64,000 bases of DNA from positions 3,745,501 to 3,809,500 of the forward strand of contig NZ_JACMTR010000002.1 of NCBI RefSeq assembly GCF_014267175.1, given 5' to 3'. The DNA is from Pseudonocardia sp. C8 (GTDB taxonomy: Bacteria; Actinomycetota; Actinomycetes; Mycobacteriales; Pseudonocardiaceae). The translations under genes and the position numbers were made by a program. The notes beneath the pieces were generated by a model, which was given only the letters and a program-made list of their open reading frames with translations, was not told where the DNA came from and made no database searches. Shown here piece by piece: positions 25,973 to 31,832 of the stretch (its first letter is position 1; each line of letters opens with the position of its first letter).

Positions 25973-26281
25973 CTACAGCGGCTGCGCGTCGCCGTAGCGC
26001 GGGACCGCCGGCTCGGTCAGCGACTCGCACAGCTCGGACAGCCGCTGGTCGATGCGGTCCTGCACGCGCTCCAGCGCGTCCAGCTCCAGCATCAGGTCCA
26101 GCGCGTCGGCGCCGCCCTCGCCGCCGGCGAGGATCCGTTCCAGGTCGGCGCGACGCTCCAGGGTGCGCCGCCGGCACGCGTCAGCCGTCGCCTTGTGCGC
26201 GGCGAGCCGGGCGCGGGCCGGGTCGGCCAGGCCGGTACGGCTGACGGTCGCGACTCGCTCCTCCAGCAGATGCGGGTTCAC
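25973..26281 (-). CDS. Small coiled-coil protein, unknown
   Basis: 102 residues from GTG 26281 with GGAGGA 7 nt upstream. Almost the whole chain is predicted helical and charged (ARLAAHKATADACRRRTLERR, LDLMLELDALERVQDRIDQRL), forming a short two-helix coiled coil; no Cys pair or membrane segment. I do not recognise a family. It may form a dimer or be a partner of a larger protein. The hairpin downstream suggests it is transcribed by itself. Confidence 0.6.
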   Translation of the reverse strand: MNPHLLEERVATVSRTGLADPARARLAAHKATADACRRRTLERRADLERILAGGEGGADALDLMLELDALERVQDRIDQRLSELCESLTEPAVPRYGDAQPL

Positions 26282-26398
26282 TCGGGGTCCTCCGATGCGT
26301 CGGCGTGCGGTGGGTCCGCCTCGGTTCGGGCGTGACGGGTGACCGTCACCACACCCACGCTAGAGGATCAGCATGTGCCGTGCATCACACCAGGCTTT

Positions 26399-26412
26399 CG
26401 TCAAGCGTGACG
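26399..26412. promoter_or_regulatory. Palindrome CGTCA-AGCG-TGACG upstream of a small gene
   Basis: A 5-bp inverted repeat with a 4-nt spacer, 67 nt upstream of the start at 26480. The same 14-mer with one changed base stands at 30285-30298 upstream of another small gene, which makes a shared operator plausible. Confidence 0.45.
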
Positions 26413-26479
26413 ACGCCCCGCGCCGGGCGGGCGCGGACACTGTGCGGATCACGTTGGGCGCGCCGCGGAGGAGGCTCCC

Positions 26480-26767
26480 GTGACGATCAAGCTGTTCCCG
26501 GGGCAGCCCCCGATCACCGGCGACGCCCCCGGTCTCGCCTTCCACGAGAAGGCCAGCTACCGGGCCGCGGCCGGGCACGCCCGCCGCGCACTCCCGGGAC
26601 CGGTGGGCGAGCTGGTGCACCGCGAGCTCACCGCCTACGCCGAGTTCGGCCACCGTTTCGGGGACGGGCTGATCCCCCGCCTGATGGCCGCGGTGCTGGC
26701 CATGCCCTCCGACGGACGGCCGGACGCGACCAGGGGGCTCAGTCGCCGCGACGCGGACGCGGGATGA
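26480..26767 (+). CDS. Hypothetical small protein
   Basis: 95 residues from GTG 26480, which has an excellent ribosome binding site (GGAGGAGG 5 nt upstream). The chain starts TIKLFPGQPPITG and contains ELVHRELTAYAEFGHRFGDG, with no recognisable motif. Its last 29 nt overlap the 3' end of the convergent gene at 26739, and the final residues are a basic, low-complexity tail that probably reflects this overlap. The upstream palindrome suggests regulated expression. Confidence 0.6.
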   Translation: MTIKLFPGQPPITGDAPGLAFHEKASYRAAAGHARRALPGPVGELVHRELTAYAEFGHRFGDGLIPRLMAAVLAMPSDGRPDATRGLSRRDADAG

Positions 26768-27167
26768 GCTCGGCCGGGGTCCGCCGGCGCTCGGCGACCT
26801 GGTCGGTCGTCAGGTGGAAGTGCCCGCGCTTCGAGCGCCGGCACAGGTAGGCCCGCTGCGGGCGTCCACCGAGCGCCTCCAGCTCGCGGGCCGCGCACTC
26901 GGCGGCGGCCCGGTCCGGGTAGATGACCTTGCCGTCGCTGCCGGCGAGACCACCCGCACCGAGCCGCTCGCGTTCCTCGATCTCCCGGCGCCCCGGGCGG
27001 CACACCTCGGGTCGCCCGGACCGCATGAGCCGCGCGTACCGGGCCAGCACCCGGCCCCGCTCGGCGTCGACGACGCCACGACCCGACGGCAGGTCCTCCA
27101 CCGGGCGCCGGGCCGCCGGGACGAGCCCGGGGTGCACCGCCGCCGTCCTGTTCCACTGGCCGTCCAT
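26739..27167 (-). CDS. Hypothetical basic protein
   Basis: 142 residues from ATG 27167 with GGAGG 4 nt upstream. It is strongly basic and contains KVIYPDRAAAECAARELEALG and AYLCRRSKRGHFHLTTDQ, reminiscent of small nucleic-acid-associated or phage-derived proteins, with two Cys. The segment before the C-terminus (HFHLTT) could form a beta hairpin. I do not recognise a family. Convergent 29-nt overlap with the gene at 26480. Confidence 0.6.
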   Translation of the reverse strand: MDGQWNRTAAVHPGLVPAARRPVEDLPSGRGVVDAERGRVLARYARLMRSGRPEVCRPGRREIEERERLGAGGLAGSDGKVIYPDRAAAECAARELEALGGRPQRAYLCRRSKRGHFHLTTDQVAERRRTPAELIPRPRRGD

Positions 27168-27497
27168 GTCGCCTCCACGTCGCCGTCACTTGTGGATCGC
27201 TGGCCACATCCTGCCTCGTTACCGGACCCGGCGGGGTCGCACGATCGTGTCACGCGCCACCGACCGCCACCCGATCCGGTGGCGGACCGTCACCCGGACG
27301 CCCGCACCGGCGCGGTCCGTCGGCGATCCGTCGGCGGTTCGCGGTCGCCCCTCACCTCAGTGGGTACAGCCGTTCGCGCTGGCCTGCGCACCCGTTCGGC
27401 GGCACGTATCCTGGAAACCCGGCCCGCGCGTGACCTGCGTCACGCCACGTGGGCGTGCGTGGCCCGGCCGGACTCGCGAGCGGCCCCGGGGGACGAG
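27168..27497. other. 330-nt divergent intergenic region
   Basis: Between the start of the 26739-27167 gene and the start at 27498. It carries the ribosome binding sites of both genes and one palindrome (27428-27445). I see no RNA gene, repeat or convincing promoter boxes. Confidence 0.5.
27428..27445. promoter_or_regulatory. Palindrome GCGTGAC-CTGC-GTCACGC, Crp-like spacing
   Basis: Seven-bp inverted repeat arms with a 4-nt centre, 53 nt upstream of the ATG at 27498. Written as CGTGA-N6-TCACG it has the half-site spacing of Crp/Fnr operators (TGTGA-N6-TCACA), with C/G in place of the outer T/A. A Crp-family site is one possibility; no regulator gene is nearby. Confidence 0.4.
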
Positions 27498-28049
27498 ATG
27501 GCGATCCAGCCCGAGACAGGTGTCGGGGGTCCGCGCTGGGACGAGGTGTTCGTCCCGTCGGACCTCGGGAGCGGGGTGTTCGAGGTCCGCTGGGACCTCC
27601 GCCCGCGGCTGCGCCGCTGGCTCTCCGCGCAGGACCTGCCCGCCGCGTCCGGCCGCGAGACCCACCGGCCCGCGATCGACGCCTGGGCGTTGCTCGACGG
27701 TGGCGTGATCGCGGTGTCCGCGGTGACGCTGCCCGGCGCGCCGCCCGGCGCCGTCCCGCTGCCGGGCCGCCCGGCCACCGCGGGGCTGGTGCCGGGGCCG
27801 CCCTCTCCCCTGCTGACACCGGGCATGCGGGTGATCGGCTTCCGGGCGCTGCGGCTGCTGATCGCCCGGCTGCGGCTGCCCGGCCCGGAGCAGGCGCTGC
27901 GTGGTGAGCACCTGGACGTCCCGGGAGTTGTCGAGGACCTGTTCGACGCCCGCCGCCACGACACCGCGGCCGTCGAGCAGGCCGAGCTGCTCGCCACCTG
28001 CACCGACCGCTCCACGCTGCGCTGGGTCGTCACCGCGCTGCGGCCCTGA
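27498..28049 (+). CDS. Hypothetical actinobacterial protein
   Basis: 183 residues from ATG 27498. It begins MAIQPETGVGGPRWDEVFVPSDLGSG-like (positions 1-26) and has the beta-rich core VFEVRWDLRPRLRRWL and DAWALLDGGVIAVSAVTLPG, a Pro-rich loop, and a C-terminal helix pair. No signal peptide, membrane helix or catalytic motif was seen. The family is unknown to me. It lies 29 nt upstream of the polymerase gene on the same strand and may share its transcript. Confidence 0.6.
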   Translation: MAIQPETGVGGPRWDEVFVPSDLGSGVFEVRWDLRPRLRRWLSAQDLPAASGRETHRPAIDAWALLDGGVIAVSAVTLPGAPPGAVPLPGRPATAGLVPGPPSPLLTPGMRVIGFRALRLLIARLRLPGPEQALRGEHLDVPGVVEDLFDARRHDTAAVEQAELLATCTDRSTLRWVVTALRP

Positions 28050-28078
28050 CCGCCGGCCCGGTCCGGCATCCTCGCACC

Positions 28079-29158
28079 GTGAGCCGCCGGATCCTGCACG
28101 CCGACCTCGACCAGTTCCTGGCCGCGGCCGAGCTGCTGCGCCACCCGGAGCTCGCCGGGCGGCCGCTGGTCGTCGGCGGGGAGCCGGAGCAGCTCGACGA
28201 CCCCGAGGCACGCACGGTCGTCGCGACGGCGTCGTACGAGGCCCGCGCCCACGGCGTCCGGTCCGGCATGCCGATGCGGCTGGCCCGCCGCCGGCTCGCC
28301 GGGGCCGACGCGGTGTTCCTCCCCTCGGACAAGGCGTACTACGAGCAGGTCTCCGACGAGGTGATGCGCCTGCTGCGTGACCTCGGCGAGCCGGTCGAGG
28401 TGATCGGCTGGGACGAGGCGTTCGTCGGCACCGACGGCGAGCCGTGGGCGCTCGCCCGCCGCATCCGGGAGACGGTGGCGAGCACCGGACTGTCCTGCGC
28501 CGTCGAGATCGGGGACAACACGCTGCGGGCGAAGACCGCGACCGGCTACGCGAAGCCCGGCGGCATCCACGAGCTCACCGCCGCGAACTGGTTCGCCACC
28601 CTCGGCTCCGACCCGCCCGAGGCGCTGCCGGGGATCGGCCGCGCCACCGCGCGGGCGCTCGCCGAGCTGGGGATCACCACGGTCACCGCGCTCGCCGAGG
28701 CCCGCCCCGGCGACGTCGCGGCCCGGCTGGGGCCGAACCGCGGGCCGTACTACGTCTCGCTCGGCCGCGGGATGGGCCGCACCGAGCTGGACACCGGTCC
28801 GTGGGTGCCGCGCTCCCGCAGCCGGGAGACGACCTTCCCCGCCGACCTCACCGAGCGGTCCGCACTGCACGCCGAGCTGCACACGCTGGCCCACCGGGTC
28901 GCGGCCGACGTCGTCGCCGAGGACCGGGACTGCGTCCGGGTCGGCATCCGGGTCCGGACCCGCCACTTCCGCACGACCACCCGCAGCCGGGCGCTCGACC
29001 CGCCCGGGCGGGACGCCGGCGCGATCGCGGCCGTCGCCGCGGCGCTGCTCGACGAGCTGGACCCGGATCGCCCGGTGCGGCTGCTCGGGGTGCGGGCGGA
29101 GCTGGGACCGCCGCCCCCGGCAGGTGCCGCGGCTCGCGCCGGATCGACGCCGGCCTGA
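28079..29158 (+). CDS. dinB: Y-family DNA polymerase, DinB2-like
   Basis: 359 residues from GTG 28079. The palm carries HADLDQFL (H7-L14; first catalytic Asp D9) and the second acidic pair in GWDEAFVG; KTATGYAKPGGI is the family's K-x-A-[ST]-x3-KP-x-G motif, and LPGIGRATARALAELGITTV the helix-hairpin-helix. The steric-gate position that is Phe13 in E. coli Pol IV is Leu14 here, the arrangement known from mycobacterial DinB2, which accepts ribonucleotides. There is no C-terminal beta-clamp motif (Q-x2-L-F). It probably acts in translesion synthesis or repair without the clamp. Its stop is followed by a repeat array. Confidence 0.9.
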   Translation: MSRRILHADLDQFLAAAELLRHPELAGRPLVVGGEPEQLDDPEARTVVATASYEARAHGVRSGMPMRLARRRLAGADAVFLPSDKAYYEQVSDEVMRLLRDLGEPVEVIGWDEAFVGTDGEPWALARRIRETVASTGLSCAVEIGDNTLRAKTATGYAKPGGIHELTAANWFATLGSDPPEALPGIGRATARALAELGITTVTALAEARPGDVAARLGPNRGPYYVSLGRGMGRTELDTGPWVPRSRSRETTFPADLTERSALHAELHTLAHRVAADVVAEDRDCVRVGIRVRTRHFRTTTRSRALDPPGRDAGAIAAVAAALLDELDPDRPVRLLGVRAELGPPPPAGAAARAGSTPA

Positions 29159-29858
29159 CCGCCGGGGAGCCACGGCTCGCGGCGACCCGGGCGACTCGCA
29201 CGGTCCCGCCCCGCACCAGGCGAACACGTGCAGATCAACACCTAATGCCCCGGGCGACTCGCACGGTCCCGACCCTCTCCCGGCGAGAACGTGCTGATCG
29301 ACTCCGTGTCGACCGACGAGTCGCACGTTCCCGCCCCGCCCGGGACGAGAACGTGCAGATCGACTCCCTACGCCACGGCGACACGCACGGTCCCGCCCTC
29401 CGCCCGGCAAGAACGTGCAACTCGACTCCTTGCCACCGCGTGAGTCGCACACTCCCGCCCACCGCCAGGCGAAAACGCGCAGATCGACTCCATGAGCCCG
29501 GGTGACTCGCACACTCCCGCCCTCCGCACGAGAAGACCGTGCTGATCGACTCCCCACGCCAGGGCGACTCGCACGGTCCCGCCCTCCGCGGCGAGTACGT
29601 GCAAATCGAGTCCATGAGCCCGGGTGAGTCGCACGCTCCGGCCCCACGCGGGGCGAGAACGTGCAGATCGATTCCTTGCCACCGGGCGACTCGCACGTTC
29701 CCGCCCTCCCACCGACGAGAACGTGCTGATCAGCTCTCCACCCCTAGGGTGAGCTGCACGTTCTCGCCCGCCCGGGCGCGAACGCGCCGACCAGCCGCCG
29801 CGACCCTCTGCAGACGTCCTCGAGGACCGAGAACCGCGGCTCTGCGACGCTGTCCCCC
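29159..29858. other. 700-nt gene-free region containing the repeat array
   Basis: Between the dinB-like stop and the HTH gene. It holds the 62-bp hairpin repeats described separately (29191-29800). Frames across it encode repeated basic peptides in several registers on both strands, caused by the repeat, and are not accepted as genes. Confidence 0.7.
29191..29800. repeat. Array of about ten imperfect 62-bp tandem repeats with internal hairpins
   Basis: Units begin at 29191, 29254, 29316, 29378, 29440, 29502, 29564, 29624, 29686 and 29749 (spacing 60-63 nt). Each opens with GNGA[CG]TCGCAC, continues with a C-rich stretch, and has in its second half GAGAACGTGC-AGATCGACTCC. The two halves are partly complementary: in unit 3, GCACGTTC (29323-29330) pairs with GAACGTGC (29349-29356) and GAGTCG (29318-29323) with CGACTC (29361-29366). 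The last unit is degenerate. The units differ by substitutions and small indels, so the array is old or evolves quickly. Function unknown; REP-like elements, a protein-binding array or a structured transcript are all possible. Confidence 0.85.
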
Positions 29859-30224
29859 GTGACGACGTGGACCAGCGACGAGTGCGCCGCGCACTGGGGC
29901 GTGCAGGTGGGCACCTGGAACTCCTACGTCAGCCGCGGGCAGGCGCCCGCGCCCCTGCCGGACCCCGGCCCGGACGGCCGCAAGGTGTGGGACGCCGGCG
30001 AGGTCCGGTCGTGGCCGCGGCCCGGCGCCGGGCGGAAGCGCACCTCCGGCGACGCCGAGGCGCTGCTCACCCGGATGCACGAGACCGGGGCCGAGCTCGC
30101 GGCGCTGCGGGACCGGCAGCGGGAGCTGCTGCGCGCGGGTCGCGCGGCGGGCTGCGAGATCAGCGCGATGGCCGCGGCGCTGGGGATCTCCCGGCAGACC
30201 GCGTACGCCTGGTTGAAGGACTGA
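29859..30224 (+). CDS. Small protein with two helix-turn-helix-like segments
   Basis: 121 residues from GTG 29859. The N-terminus TWTSDECAAHWGVQVGTWNSY resembles an excisionase/MerR-type HTH (read as two halves), with PDGRKVWDAGEVRSW as its wing. The C-terminus CEISAMAAALGISRQTAYAWLKD is a resolvase-type HTH as found at the end of recombinases. A helical linker (ALLTRMHETGAELAALRDRQ) joins them. No clear Shine-Dalgarno precedes the GTG. It starts right after the repeat array, so it might bind it. Alternative: a remnant of a transposon or phage regulator. Confidence 0.7.
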   Translation: MTTWTSDECAAHWGVQVGTWNSYVSRGQAPAPLPDPGPDGRKVWDAGEVRSWPRPGAGRKRTSGDAEALLTRMHETGAELAALRDRQRELLRAGRAAGCEISAMAAALGISRQTAYAWLKD

Positions 30225-30282
30225 CTGCTCGGCAGCCCGGCCCAGCGGCCCAGGGCCACCCGGCCGTACACCGTCGAGGTTG

Positions 30283-30300
30283 ATCGTCAACCGTGACGAT
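30283..30300. promoter_or_regulatory. Palindrome ATCGTCA-ACCG-TGACGAT upstream of a small membrane protein
   Basis: Perfect 7-bp inverted repeat with a 4-nt centre, 83 nt upstream of the ATG at 30384. Its core CGTCAACCGTGACG repeats the element at 26399-26412 with one changed base. Confidence 0.5.
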
Positions 30301-30383
30301 TCCGGAACGGAGTTGCGATACCCGGACGTAATCTCGGAGATCGGTCGGCAGGACGCCGACGGTGCCGGGGGGGCGGGCGACAC

Positions 30384-30641
30384 ATGGCTGCATTCGTGAT
30401 GGCTGCTGCCGCACAGGGCGGCGGCAACGGCGGACAGACCCTGCTGATCATCGTGGGGCTCCTGCTCCTGGGCTACATCGCCTCGCTGTACCTGCACCCG
30501 TACTCGAGGTGCGGCCGGTGCAAGGGAAGCCCGCGGCAGTACGGGGCGGTCTACACGAAGTCGTGGCGACACTGCGGCCGATGCGGAGGATCGGGCCGCG
30601 AGACGCGACTCGGAGCCCGCATTCTCGGAATCGGCGACTGA
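30384..30641 (+). CDS. Small membrane protein with a C-x2-C zinc ribbon
   Basis: 85 residues. One hydrophobic segment, TLLIIVGLLLLGYIASLYL (19-37), is followed by C-G-R-C (near 43-46) and a second C-G-R-C-G-G-S-G (near 64-71), the DnaJ-type C-x2-C-x-G pair that can hold one zinc ion. The zinc domain probably faces the cytoplasm. I do not recognise a named family, though similar small proteins are common in actinobacteria. An upstream palindrome suggests regulated expression. ATG 30384 is the obvious start; ATG 30399 is possible. Confidence 0.65.
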   Translation: MAAFVMAAAAQGGGNGGQTLLIIVGLLLLGYIASLYLHPYSRCGRCKGSPRQYGAVYTKSWRHCGRCGGSGRETRLGARILGIGD

Positions 30642-30744
30642 CGGGAAGAGGTGGCACGCTCGCCGGAGCGATCCACCCGGCACACCTGCCGACACGGAAC
30701 CCGTCGCGCCGGCTGGGGCCGGCTCCCTCGGTGATCGAACCGCG

Positions 30745-31194
30745 TCAGCCGCGGTGGGGCGCGACCGGCTCGCGCGCAGCCGCACCGCGGCCCGCCAGCA
30801 GGTGGTCGACGGAGAACCGGCCCGGCCCGGCGGCGGCGAGCGCGAGCGCACCGGCCGCGATCACCCCGACCAGCTCCCACCCGCCGTCGGCGACGAACAC
30901 GGTCGTGCCGAAGTGCGCGAACAGGAACGCCCCTGCCATCGCGACGACCGTCGCGAGCCCGGCCGCGGTCGTCGCGGCACCGGCGACGAGCAGGACGCCA
31001 CCGACGTTCTCGACGACCATGACGAACAGGGCCGAGACGGTCGGCAGCGGGACGCCCATGCCCGCGAAGCCGTCGGCGACCCCGCCGACACCGCGACCGA
31101 GCTTCTGCAGGCCGTGCGCGACGAGCACGGCGCCGATCAGGAGCCGGGCGGCCAGCAGGGCGGCGTCGGCGACGGGAGCGGGGAGCGCACGCAT
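30745..31194 (-). CDS. DoxX-family membrane protein
   Basis: 149 residues with four membrane segments: ALLAARLLIGAVLVAHGLQKL (1), LFVMVVENVGGVLLVAGAATT (2), AAGLATVVAMAGAFLFAHFG (3) and GVIAAGALALAAAG (4). HGLQKLG and G-G-W-E-L are DoxX hallmarks. Members act in thiosulfate/quinone chemistry or oxidative-stress membrane complexes. A GGGGGG ribosome binding site precedes ATG 31194 and a palindrome lies just upstream. Confidence 0.85.
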   Translation of the reverse strand: MRALPAPVADAALLAARLLIGAVLVAHGLQKLGRGVGGVADGFAGMGVPLPTVSALFVMVVENVGGVLLVAGAATTAAGLATVVAMAGAFLFAHFGTTVFVADGGWELVGVIAAGALALAAAGPGRFSVDHLLAGRGAAAREPVAPHRG

Positions 31195-31213
31195 CGGAAA
31201 CCCCCCTCAGTAG

Positions 31214-31225
31214 TTGAATGCTCAA
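31214..31225. promoter_or_regulatory. Palindrome TTGA-ATGC-TCAA upstream of the DoxX gene
   Basis: A 4-bp inverted repeat inside AGTTGAATGCTCAATCT, 20 nt upstream of the DoxX start on the minus strand. DoxX genes in many bacteria are controlled by MarR/HxlR proteins that bind TTGAA-type palindromes; no such gene is adjacent. Confidence 0.45.
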
Positions 31226-31365
31226 TCTGGCGGCGCCGACGATACCGGGCGCCCCGCCCCGTGCCACGACCGGCCGCGATCATCGGGCACCCTGTACGCG
31301 TGCCCCGCCTGCGACCCGCCGCCGAGCCATCGCCCGCCCCGCTGTCGCGGTACTGGAGGAGCTAC

Positions 31366-31782
31366 GTGGCCGACTGCACAGAGCAGGTCAACCGGTACCA
31401 CCGGATCACCGCGGTGATCACCGCCGTGCAGATCCGGTCCTGGCTGGCCGAGATAGGGAAGCGGCTCGACACCGAGCTGGAGGCCGTGCACCGGCTCGCC
31501 GCGGTCGGCGACTCGATCGAGCCGGCCCGGTACCGGATCACCGAGCCGCCTGCGAAGCGGATCGCCAACCGGCTCGACAAGGCGAAGGCGTCCCTCAAGC
31601 GCTCGGTCGACCAGGCCGCCGAGATCGCCGAGCAGGCGGTGCTGGACCCGACGCACGACGACGTCCGCGTCCACCTCCAGGTGCTCGGCGAGCAGGTCGG
31701 CCGGCTGGCGATCGCCGCGCCGCTGGAGGACGACCCGGAACCGGAACCCCGCCGGCGCCCGTGGCGGCGCACGGCCCGGTAG
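31366..31782 (+). CDS. Hypothetical helical protein
   Basis: 138 residues from GTG 31366, chosen because GGAGGA stands 7 nt upstream; the frame remains open farther 5'. It is almost entirely alpha-helical: RYHRITAVITAVQIRSWLAE, TELEAVHRLAAVGDS, RIANRLDKAKASLKRSVDQAA and a C-terminal basic tail (PRRRPWRRTAR). It could be a bundle or coiled-coil protein. No family recognised. It lies 50 nt upstream of the M13 peptidase on the same strand. Confidence 0.6.
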   Translation: MADCTEQVNRYHRITAVITAVQIRSWLAEIGKRLDTELEAVHRLAAVGDSIEPARYRITEPPAKRIANRLDKAKASLKRSVDQAAEIAEQAVLDPTHDDVRVHLQVLGEQVGRLAIAAPLEDDPEPEPRRRPWRRTAR

Positions 31783-31832
31783 CCCGCGAGGGCTCCTCGA
31801 AACCGTCGGACCCGGCAGGCAGGATGGGCGCC

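Noticed and set aside
27440..29647. Long minus-strand frame (735 codons) across the repeats and dinB
   Set aside because: Its repeated peptides only mirror the 62-bp DNA repeat and the rest is antisense to dinB and the gene at 27498; frames in other registers show the same pattern.
29191..29800. CRISPR array reading of the repeat region
   Set aside because: Units are contiguous and imperfect over their whole length; there are no identical short repeats separated by unrelated spacers, and no cas gene is near.
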